From Flavobacterium supellecticarium (GTDB taxonomy: Bacteria > Bacteroidota > Bacteroidia > Flavobacteriales > Flavobacteriaceae): a DNA stretch of 64,000 nt. Numbering within the stretch: position 1 is the stretch's first letter; every line of letters begins with the position of its first letter. The stretch is taken from contig NZ_SSNZ01000002.1 in assembly GCF_004801375.1 (NCBI RefSeq), positions 434,001 through 498,000 on the forward strand. Reading direction: 5' to 3'. The position numbers and the translations under genes are program-made. The notes under the pieces were generated by a model. The model saw only the letters and a list, made by a program, of their open reading frames with translations. It had not been told where the DNA came from and did not search any database. Below, one piece after another: positions 44,571-54,014 of the stretch.

Positions 44571-46328
44571 ATGACAAAGACCATTCAATATAAAATCGCA
44601 TTCGTACTACTTTTAGCAGGAAGTCAGACGCTTTTTGCACAAAAGAAAGACGAAAATCTGGGAACAGAAGTAGTAAACGTAGTAAAACCGTATACGCCAA
44701 CCATTTCCGATGCTTTTAAAGTAAAAGAAACCCCAACGATAGACGACGAAGACAATACGCAGAAAAAAGAAATACAATACAATATTTTTTCCTTTCCGGT
44801 AGCGTCGACGTTTACGCCGTCCAAAGGAAAAGCGGCCGGAGTAGACAAAGCACAAAAGGAAAAATTGTATAACAATTATGCCACTTTAGGATTTGGTAAT
44901 TACGCCGCGGTAAACGGTGAATTGTTTGTGACTAAAAACCTGAGCAATAACGAATATGTGGCCGGAATGTTCCGTCATATGTCATCGCAGGGCGGTATCA
45001 AAGACGTGTTGCTGGACGATAAATACTACACTACTTCGGTTGATCTGACCTATGGAAGTAAACAACGTGATTTCGACTGGAATGTCGATTTAGGCTACCA
45101 ACATCAGTTGTACAATTGGTACGGATTGCCAACCGATTATCTGACATTCGACGATCCGAATATGTTGGCGGCAATCAATCCACAGCAAACCTATCAGACC
45201 TTAAAATTAGGTGGGCGATTGGGAATGAAAGACAGTTATTTTAACGAAGCCACATTGCAATTCAAACGTTTTTGGGATGCGAAAGGAAGCGCAGAAAACC
45301 GTTTCTTTATCAAGCCTTCAATCGATTTCGAATTCAAAGACAATAAATTTAAAACCGATTTTGTAGTGGATTATGTAGGTGGGAATTTTAAAAAAGATTA
45401 CTACAATCTACCGGATAGCGAAATGAAATACAGTTACCTGAATTTTGGAGTGCAACCGAGTGTTTTATTAAAAGAAGGGGATCTTTCGGTTCAGCTTGGA
45501 GCGGGACTTTTTTACAACATGGGGAAACTGAATAACGAAAGTGAAGGGAAATTCTACGTATATCCAAATGTAAAAGCATCCTATAAAGTGGTGGGCGATG
45601 TGATGATTGCTTATGCCGGTGCCGAAGGTGGATTAAAACAAAATACCTATGCCGATTTTGTTGGCGAAAACCAGTTTGTAGCGCCTAATCTCGTGATCGC
45701 ACCAACCAGTGAACAATACGATATCTATGTCGGATTAAAAGGAAAACTGGCGAATAACGTAGCCTACAACGTTAGAGGGTCGTATAAAAGTGACGACGAT
45801 AAAGCGTTCTTTAAAAGCAATATATACGACACGGCCAATACCAATACCGAAGGTTATGTTTACGGAAACTCGTTTGGTGTGGTTTACGACAAGTTAAAAA
45901 CGATCAGCTTTTTTGGAGAATTAAAAATGGACTTCTCTAAAAATGTAAGCTTCGGAATTAACGGTACGTTTAACAGCTTTACAACCGATCTGGAACAGGC
46001 GTGGAATATGCCAACGGTAAAAATTGGCGCCGATTTCGACTTTAACATCACCGAAAAATGGTATGCCGGAACAAATATCTTCTTTGTAGGCGATCGTAAA
46101 GATCAGTTTATGTATACTGATGTTTCGCTAACGGAGCCATTGTTCAAAACGGTAACTTTAGACAGTTATTTTGATCTGAATGCGCATGTGGGTTACAAAC
46201 ACAACGAACGCCTTACAGCCTATCTGAAAGCCAACAACCTGGCAAGTCAGAACTACCAACGCTGGCTGAATTATCCGGTACAGGGATTCCAGTTCCTGAT
46301 TGGAGCCAGTTATAAATTCGACTTTTAA
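44571..46328 (+). CDS. TonB-receptor-like outer membrane barrel without a visible plug
   Basis: A 585-residue protein with a signal peptide ending SQTLFAQ. A short conserved-looking segment VVNVVKPYTPTISDAFKVKE follows (about residues 35-54). Barrel strands begin at about residue 95 and continue to the C-terminal GASYKFDF, which has the terminal aromatic of outer membrane proteins. There is no clear plug domain or carboxypeptidase-like domain, and the length is short for a TonB-dependent transporter. Databases tend to call such proteins TonB-dependent receptor; that may mislead. It is linked to the upstream TPR protein and ends at a strong terminator. Confidence 0.83.
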   Translation: MTKTIQYKIAFVLLLAGSQTLFAQKKDENLGTEVVNVVKPYTPTISDAFKVKETPTIDDEDNTQKKEIQYNIFSFPVASTFTPSKGKAAGVDKAQKEKLYNNYATLGFGNYAAVNGELFVTKNLSNNEYVAGMFRHMSSQGGIKDVLLDDKYYTTSVDLTYGSKQRDFDWNVDLGYQHQLYNWYGLPTDYLTFDDPNMLAAINPQQTYQTLKLGGRLGMKDSYFNEATLQFKRFWDAKGSAENRFFIKPSIDFEFKDNKFKTDFVVDYVGGNFKKDYYNLPDSEMKYSYLNFGVQPSVLLKEGDLSVQLGAGLFYNMGKLNNESEGKFYVYPNVKASYKVVGDVMIAYAGAEGGLKQNTYADFVGENQFVAPNLVIAPTSEQYDIYVGLKGKLANNVAYNVRGSYKSDDDKAFFKSNIYDTANTNTEGYVYGNSFGVVYDKLKTISFFGELKMDFSKNVSFGINGTFNSFTTDLEQAWNMPTVKIGADFDFNITEKWYAGTNIFFVGDRKDQFMYTDVSLTEPLFKTVTLDSYFDLNAHVGYKHNERLTAYLKANNLASQNYQRWLNYPVQGFQFLIGASYKFDF

Positions 46329-46351
46329 TTAAAGTGTTCAAATAAAGAAGG

Positions 46352-46384
46352 AAGCCTGCAAAACAACTATTTTTGCAGGCTTTT
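46352..46384 (+). terminator. Terminator of the TPR-barrel operon
   Basis: AAGCCTGCAAAA and TTTTGCAGGCTT stem followed by TTTT. Confidence 0.85.
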
Positions 46385-46419
46385 ATTTTGTTTCTTTGTA
46401 TATCATTACAAGAATAGAA

Positions 46420-46869
46420 ATGACATTTAAACAAAAAATTGTACAACATCATCTGGTTTTATTACAAGACAAAATTGATGTTTTTAGAGATATGATTTCC
46501 GGATTGGCAGAAGATGCGCAAAACGATGCAAAAGGATCGGCTGGCGATAAGCATGAAACCGCGCTGTCGATGATGCATTTGGAACAGGAAAAATTAAGCG
46601 CCAAGTTACAGGAAGCGCTTCAGATGAAAGCCATATTGGAAAAGATTGATGCCACAGCAACTACCTCAAAAATTGCCGTAGGTAGCGTGATCAAAACCAA
46701 TGGGATGTATTTGTTTATGAGTGCCGCTTTGCCTAAAATTGCTATCGACGGTGTCAATGTAATCGCACTTTCGCCTCAATCGCCCTTAGGACTAAAATTA
46801 ATGGGTGGCGGAATAGGTGAAACCTTCGAAATCAACAGTTCAAAATATACGATCGAAACTATCGATTAG
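46420..46869 (+). CDS. GreA-like small protein (often labelled 3-oxoacyl-ACP synthase)
   Basis: A 149-residue protein starting MTFKQKIVQHHLVLL. Residues 1-75 look like an antiparallel coiled coil, with KGSAGDKHETALSMMHLEQE in its middle. Residues 80-149 are beta-rich and contain ALSPQSPLGLKLMGGGIGE, which matches the GreA/GreB C-terminal SPLG-x-A-L-x-G-x-x-x-G-D pattern. The layout fits a Gre-factor-like protein that enters the RNA polymerase secondary channel; acyl-carrier synthase activity is not supported. It lies 11 bp before the amidohydrolase gene. Confidence 0.75.
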   Translation: MTFKQKIVQHHLVLLQDKIDVFRDMISGLAEDAQNDAKGSAGDKHETALSMMHLEQEKLSAKLQEALQMKAILEKIDATATTSKIAVGSVIKTNGMYLFMSAALPKIAIDGVNVIALSPQSPLGLKLMGGGIGETFEINSSKYTIETID

Positions 46870-46880
46870 ACCTACCAAAA

Positions 46881-48512
46881 ATGAAAGTAAAAAATATACT
46901 ACTGGCCGCATGTTGTCTTATTTCGGCCTGGATCAACGCCCAGAAAAAACAGGAAGCCGATCTGATCGTTTCGGATGCGAAAATCTATACGGTTAATAAA
47001 GCATTTCAGACTGCGGAAGCCTTAGCGGTTAAAGACGGAAAAATTATTGGAATCGGGAGCAAGGCGGATATCTTAAAAAAGTTTTCCGCTAAAAAAACGA
47101 TGATCGCCAAGGGTAAATATATGTATCCCGGATTCTACGATGCGCATGCCCATTTTTACGGACTGGGCATGAATATGCAGGCGGTAAATCTTAGAGGAAC
47201 CAAGAGTTTTCAGGAAGTGATCGAAAGGATTCAGGCGTTCCAAAAAGTCAAAAATCATACGTTTATTATAGGCCGCGGATGGGATCAGAACGACTGGAAA
47301 GAAAAAGAATTTCCAACGAAAGAGTTATTGGATCAGTACTTTCCAACTATTCCGGTGGTGCTAACCCGTATCGACGGACATGCGATGTTGGTGAATACAA
47401 AAGCCCTGGAACTGGCTGGAATTACAACCAAAACCAAAACATCAGGCGGACAGATTGAAGTCAAAGACGGAAAACTAACCGGTATTTTGGTCGATAATCC
47501 AATGGAATTGGTATCGGCGATTATTCCAAAACCAACACGGGAGACGCAAATTACGGCCTTACAGGAAGCGCAAAAAGAAATGTTTCACTACGGATTGACG
47601 ACGATCAACGAAGCCGGTTTGGAGCGCGATGTTATTGATTTGATCGATAGTTTGCAACAGGAAAACAAACTGGATATCAATATCTACGCGATGGTGATGG
47701 CGACCCGCGAAAATGTGGATCATTATACGCAATTGGGAATTTATAAAACCGATAAATTAAACGTTCGTTCGTTTAAATTTATGGGCGACGGTGCTTTGGG
47801 ATCGCGTGGTGCCTGTTTGCACCAGGCGTATTCCGACAAACCAAAACAATTCGGAGCCTTGTTGTCGCCAATTCCAACGATTCGGGAAATCGCCAAGCAG
47901 ATCGCCGAATCGGATTATCAGATGAATTCCCATGCGATAGGTGATTCGACAAATACTGTACTCTTAAAAATTTACAAAGAAGTATTAGATGGTAAACCCG
48001 ACCGCAGATGGAAGATCGAACACGCTCAGATTATACGCGAACAAGACTTCGATTACTTTAAGCTGGGAATCATACCATCGGTGCAACCTACGCATGCGAC
48101 ATCGGATATGTATTGGGCCGAAGACCGATTGGGTAAAAAACGACTACAGTATTCGTATGCCTATAAAACCATGTTACAACAAGCGGGGTTGATCGCGTTG
48201 GGAACCGACTTTCCGATTGAGGAAGTAAACCCGATGTATACGTTTTATGCAGCTGTAGCACGAAAAGATCTTAAAAATTATCCGGAAAACGGATTCCAGT
48301 CGGAAAATGCATTAACCCGTGAGGAAACCCTAAAGGGAATGACTATCTGGGCGGCATATTCTAATTTTGAAGAAAACGAAAAAGGAAGTTTGGAAGTGGG
48401 TAAATGGGCCGATTTTGTGATCTTCGATGCGGATATTATGACGATGGATATCGACGGTGTGCCGTATGTCGTACCGGTAAATACATTTGTAAAAGGAAAA
48501 CAGGTAAAATAA
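46881..48512 (+). CDS. Secreted YtcJ-like amidohydrolase
   Basis: The 543-residue metal-dependent hydrolase has an N-terminal signal (MKVKNILLAACCLISAWIN, with cysteines but no clear lipobox). The first metal motif is FYDAHAHFYG (about 83-92). Further on come DGHAMLVNTKALELAG, GDGALGSRGACL, MNSHAIGD and a late GTDFPIEE with the catalytic Asp. It belongs to the YtcJ/N-substituted formamide deformylase group of the amidohydrolase superfamily. The substrate cannot be told. It may share a transcript with the GreA-like gene and the small membrane protein that follow each other closely. Confidence 0.9.
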   Translation: MKVKNILLAACCLISAWINAQKKQEADLIVSDAKIYTVNKAFQTAEALAVKDGKIIGIGSKADILKKFSAKKTMIAKGKYMYPGFYDAHAHFYGLGMNMQAVNLRGTKSFQEVIERIQAFQKVKNHTFIIGRGWDQNDWKEKEFPTKELLDQYFPTIPVVLTRIDGHAMLVNTKALELAGITTKTKTSGGQIEVKDGKLTGILVDNPMELVSAIIPKPTRETQITALQEAQKEMFHYGLTTINEAGLERDVIDLIDSLQQENKLDINIYAMVMATRENVDHYTQLGIYKTDKLNVRSFKFMGDGALGSRGACLHQAYSDKPKQFGALLSPIPTIREIAKQIAESDYQMNSHAIGDSTNTVLLKIYKEVLDGKPDRRWKIEHAQIIREQDFDYFKLGIIPSVQPTHATSDMYWAEDRLGKKRLQYSYAYKTMLQQAGLIALGTDFPIEEVNPMYTFYAAVARKDLKNYPENGFQSENALTREETLKGMTIWAAYSNFEENEKGSLEVGKWADFVIFDADIMTMDIDGVPYVVPVNTFVKGKQVK

Positions 48513-48518
48513 GAAACC

Positions 48519-48761
48519 ATGATGATGTTAGTTGCAATAGTGCTTTTTGTAGCCGGACTTATATATGCGGTAATACGTATTACAAATCATAACGCATCGC
48601 ATACCAAAGAGCAAAATTATACGCTTGATGAGAAGTATAACGCGGCCAAAGTTGAAAAACAAAAGGAAATCGACTGTATACTGGAAAAAATAAATAAAAA
48701 CGGCGTACAATCGCTAAACAGTAGGGAAAAACAACTACTGGACGACTATTCCAAAAACTAA
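48519..48761 (+). CDS. Small membrane-anchored protein with DUF6576-like tail
   Basis: An 80-residue protein with one N-terminal helix (LVAIVLFVAGLIYAVIRI, residues 4-21). A short charged tail ends in IDCILEKINKNGVQSLNSRE, resembling the C-terminal motif (D-x-I-L-x-K-I-x-x-x-G-x-x-S-L-T-x-x-E) found at the end of some rhomboid proteins. Three ATG codons in a row open the frame. It lies 6 bp after the amidohydrolase and before a terminator. Function unknown. Confidence 0.7.
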   Translation: MMMLVAIVLFVAGLIYAVIRITNHNASHTKEQNYTLDEKYNAAKVEKQKEIDCILEKINKNGVQSLNSREKQLLDDYSKN

Positions 48762-48763
48762 AT

Positions 48764-48789
48764 AAAACCGGGCATTTGTCCGGTTTTTT
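48764..48789 (+). terminator. Terminator after the amidohydrolase/small protein genes
   Basis: AAAACCGG and CCGGTTTT form the stem, followed by a T run. Confidence 0.8.
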
Positions 48790-48987
48790 GTTTTAAATGT
48801 CTCGATATAAGGCTTGACTTATAGATTTTAACCCAAACGCTATAAATCGGATGCTTTAGGTTATATTTTGTTTTTGAATCGCTTATTTTGATTTAAAATT
48901 TAAACCAAAATAAAGTTTTTGCTTTTTAATTAAAACTGATATAGGCAATTTTGTGACGTAATAATAACCATTTAAAGCAAAAATAGT

Positions 48988-50607
48988 ATGTGCGGGATAG
49001 TAGCAGTTATAGGAAAAGGAGTCGATGCGGAATTGGTACAACAATTGTCCAAAAGAATGTCGCATCGCGGTCCGGATGAAAGTGATTTGCATATCACGGA
49101 AAAAGGGCATTTTTTAAGCCACGAACGTTTGTCGATCGTCGATTTGCAAACCGGGAAGCAACCAATTCAGGGAACCAACTCGGCCTGGATGGTACACAAT
49201 GGCGAAATATATAACCATAAAAAACTACGTGATACCGTACTAAAAAAACATACGTTTCGTACGACATCGGATTCGGAAGTGATTGTGCATTTATATGAAG
49301 AATATGGCTATGAATTTTGTGATATGCTCGACGGGATCTTTGCCTTTGTTGTGATTGACGGTGATGATTTTATGGCAGGCCGGGATCCGTTGGGTGTAAA
49401 ACCACTGTATTACGGAATCGACAGTCACGGAGCGGTTTATTTTGCCTCCGAAATGAAAGCCATAGCCGACCAGTGTAAGTCGTTTGCCGCCTTTCCCCCG
49501 GGACACTATTACTCCCCCAAAACAGGATTTGTAAAATACTACCAACCGCAATGGGAAGATGCCGCAAAAGCCGTAGAACCGCTCGATTTAAAAGCAATCC
49601 GGGAAACCCTTACCGAAGCGGTACGCAAACGATTGATGAGCGATGTGCCCATTGGTGTTTTGTTATCCGGTGGATTGGATTCATCGTTAACATCGGCTAT
49701 TGCGTCCCGGTTAATGACGGAAGCCGGAAGTCCGAAACTGCATTCGTTTTCGATCGGATTGGATGGCAATGCACCCGATGTGGTTGCGGCTCGTGCTGTA
49801 GCCGAGTATCTGGGAACGGAACACCATGAAATTTACTTTTCGGTGGAAGAGGGGATTGAAATTCTGGATACGTTAATCTGGCACCTGGAAACCTACGATG
49901 TTACTTCGATTCGGGCCAGTACGCCGATGTATTTCCTGTCGAAAGCCATCACCGAAAAAGGAATCAAAGTAGTATTGTCCGGAGAAGGAGCCGATGAGAT
50001 TTTTGGAGGGTATCTGTATTTTAGAAATGCGCCTTCTGTAGCCGATTTTCAAAAAGAAACTATCGAACGCGTACAAAAATTAGCCACAGCCGATTTGCTA
50101 CGTGCGGATAAATCGACTATGGCGCACGGATTGGAAGCGCGGGTTCCGTTTTTGGACAAAGCCTTTTTAAACCTGGCGATTAAAATCAGACCGGAAGAAA
50201 AACAACCGGCCACCTATGGCGGAGTGGAGAAATACATCCTTCGAAAAGCCTTCGACACTCCGGAAAAACCCTATCTGCCGGATAGCGTTTTATGGCGCCA
50301 AAAAGAGCAGTTTTCGGACGGTGTTGGTTACAACTGGATCGATGCGTTAATCGAATATGGAACCGCGCAGGTTACGGATGAACAGTTGGCAAAAGCAGCC
50401 GACCTGTTTCCGCACAATACACCCGCCACAAAAGAAGCGTATTACTACCGTACCATTTTTCATAAACATTTCCCACAAGCCAGTGCGGCCAAAACCGTAC
50501 GCAAATGGATTCCGAAATGGCAGGAAAACCAGGATCCAAGCGGAAGAGCCAATAAGGCCCATGTTAAGGCCGATACGAATATTGCCACCCTGAAAGCGAC
50601 ATTATGA
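48988..50607 (+). CDS. asnB: Glutamine-hydrolysing asparagine synthase B
   Basis: A 539-residue enzyme that makes asparagine from aspartate with glutamine nitrogen and ATP. Processing would expose Cys2 (MCGIVAVIGKG), the glutaminase nucleophile. The glutaminase domain shows HRGPDESD and MVHNGEIYNH. The synthetase domain has the ATP pyrophosphatase loop VLLSGGLDSS (about 223-232), VLSGEGADEIFGGY and GLEARVPFLD. The length agrees with AsnB (about 550). It stands alone between two terminators, with about 200 bp of upstream DNA where no exact promoter box is seen. Confidence 0.96.
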   Translation: MCGIVAVIGKGVDAELVQQLSKRMSHRGPDESDLHITEKGHFLSHERLSIVDLQTGKQPIQGTNSAWMVHNGEIYNHKKLRDTVLKKHTFRTTSDSEVIVHLYEEYGYEFCDMLDGIFAFVVIDGDDFMAGRDPLGVKPLYYGIDSHGAVYFASEMKAIADQCKSFAAFPPGHYYSPKTGFVKYYQPQWEDAAKAVEPLDLKAIRETLTEAVRKRLMSDVPIGVLLSGGLDSSLTSAIASRLMTEAGSPKLHSFSIGLDGNAPDVVAARAVAEYLGTEHHEIYFSVEEGIEILDTLIWHLETYDVTSIRASTPMYFLSKAITEKGIKVVLSGEGADEIFGGYLYFRNAPSVADFQKETIERVQKLATADLLRADKSTMAHGLEARVPFLDKAFLNLAIKIRPEEKQPATYGGVEKYILRKAFDTPEKPYLPDSVLWRQKEQFSDGVGYNWIDALIEYGTAQVTDEQLAKAADLFPHNTPATKEAYYYRTIFHKHFPQASAAKTVRKWIPKWQENQDPSGRANKAHVKADTNIATLKATL

Positions 50608-50637
50608 TCTTTCATATGTGATTAGTTTGTTTGTTTG

Positions 50638-50668
50638 AAAGCACCGGGAATTTACCGGTGCTTTTTTT
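50638..50668 (+). terminator. Terminator of asnB
   Basis: AAGCACCGG, a 7-nt loop, CCGGTGCTT and a T run. Confidence 0.88.
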
Positions 50669-50788
50669 GTTTTTTTATGCGGATGTCAAATGTTAAAAAG
50701 TAAGAAAATTAGGCGTTAATTAAATGTTTTTGTTGATAACTTACGGCTAATACGGGTTATTTTTAGTGTATTATCCTTTGCGTTTTCA

Positions 50789-50796
50789 TATATTTG
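50789..50796 (+). promoter_or_regulatory. -7 element of gyrB
   Basis: TATATTTG, an exact TAnnTTTG box, about 40 bp before the start codon; no clear -33 box. Confidence 0.5.
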
Positions 50797-50832
50797 CCTG
50801 TTAGACGAAAAAATACATTTTTTAGAATATAA

Positions 50833-52776
<1,944 letters not shown>

Positions 52777-52789
52777 ATTACAAATAGAG

Positions 52790-52818
52790 AAAGGATGTCA
52801 GGAAACGGCATCCTTTTT
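52790..52818 (+). terminator. Terminator of gyrB
   Basis: AAAGGATG, an 11-nt loop, CATCCTTT then T residues. Confidence 0.75.
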
Positions 52819-52939
52819 TATTTGACCGAAGTTTAAAAAAATGTGATTTTTTTGAACCGTGTATTTTGCGTGCATAAAATTTGTATATTGGGTAACTCAA
52901 TAAATCAAAAATTAATTTAATACTTATTTTACGAATATT

Positions 52940-53875
52940 ATGAAAGTAACAATAGTTGGCGCAGGAAATGTAGGAGCAACTTGTGCAGATGTTATCTCTT
53001 ATAGAGGAATTGCAAGCGAAGTGGTATTGTTGGATATCAAAGAAGGATTTGCAGAAGGTAAGGCGATGGATATCATGCAGTGCGCAACAACAACAGGATT
53101 TAATACACGCGTTTCAGGAAGTACGAACGATTATTCCAAAACAGCCGGAAGCGATGTGGTGGTGATCACCTCAGGTATTCCTAGAAAACCGGGAATGACC
53201 CGCGAAGAATTGATCGGGATCAATGCTGGAATTGTAAAATCGGTAGCGGAAAACGTGTTAAAATATTCTCCGGATACGATTATAGTGGTGGTGTCGAATC
53301 CTATGGACACGATGACCTACTTAACCTTAAAAGCGACCGGATTACCGAAAAACAGAATTATCGGTATGGGTGGTGCTTTGGATAGTTCCCGTTTTAAATA
53401 CTATTTGTCAAAAGCATTGGATAAACCGTCTAACGATGTTCAGGGGATGGTAATTGGAGGGCATGGTGATACCACTATGATTCCGTTAACGCGTCTGGCA
53501 TCGTATAATGGAAGTCCGGTTTCAAACTTTTTAGCGCAGGACGTACTGGATAAGGTAGCGGCCGATACTATGGTTGGAGGAGCTACATTAACCGGATTGT
53601 TGGGAACATCGGCCTGGTATGCACCAGGGGCGTCAGTGGCCTACCTGGTAGATAGTATTTTAAACGACCAAAAACGTATGATTCCATGTTCGGTTTATCT
53701 GGAAGGGGAATACGGTCAGAATGATATTTGTATTGGTGTACCGTGTATTATCGGTAAAAACGGAATTGAAGAAATTGTAGCTATCGCCTTAAACGATGCT
53801 GAGAAAGCCCTTTTTGCGAAGAGTGCTGATGCGGTTAGAACTATGAATGGTGATCTTAAATCTGTTTTGGCATAG
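52940..53875 (+). CDS. mdh: Malate dehydrogenase
   Basis: A 311-residue NAD-dependent enzyme of the LDH-like MDH group that interconverts malate and oxaloacetate in the TCA cycle. The nucleotide loop is VGAGNVGATCAD (residues 5-16). The substrate arginines are in IPRKPGMTREEL and VSNPMDTMTYL, and the catalytic His is in GGHGDTTMIP. An MDH rather than LDH identity is supported by the Arg in the RKPGMTR loop. A possible promoter TTG-N20-TAAAATTTG lies about 60 bp upstream. A weak hairpin follows the gene. Confidence 0.95.
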   Translation: MKVTIVGAGNVGATCADVISYRGIASEVVLLDIKEGFAEGKAMDIMQCATTTGFNTRVSGSTNDYSKTAGSDVVVITSGIPRKPGMTREELIGINAGIVKSVAENVLKYSPDTIIVVVSNPMDTMTYLTLKATGLPKNRIIGMGGALDSSRFKYYLSKALDKPSNDVQGMVIGGHGDTTMIPLTRLASYNGSPVSNFLAQDVLDKVAADTMVGGATLTGLLGTSAWYAPGASVAYLVDSILNDQKRMIPCSVYLEGEYGQNDICIGVPCIIGKNGIEEIVAIALNDAEKALFAKSADAVRTMNGDLKSVLA

Positions 53876-53897
53876 TCATTATAGAAGAAATAAAGAA

Positions 53898-53924
53898 AGG
53901 CTGCGTAGGGCAGTCTTTTTTTTT
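53898..53924 (+). terminator. Terminator of mdh
   Basis: AGGCTGC/GCAGTCT stem with one wobble, followed by a long T run. Confidence 0.65.
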
Positions 53925-53944
53925 GATAATATTAGCAAATTAAT

Positions 53945-53975
53945 TGGTTAATCTTTTGGTAAATTATATATTTGC
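53945..53975 (+). promoter_or_regulatory. Promoter of secDF
   Basis: TTG (53945-53947), 20 bp, TATATTTG (53968-53975): both boxes match the Bacteroidota consensus, 40 bp before the start codon. Confidence 0.7.
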
Positions 53976-54014
53976 TCGTTTTTGAAAAAAATGAATAATT
54001 AATATTTAGTAATA

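Noticed and set aside
44571..46328. Classical TonB-dependent receptor annotation for the barrel
   Set aside because: No plug domain or carboxypeptidase-like domain is visible before the barrel and the length is short. I keep it only as receptor-like.
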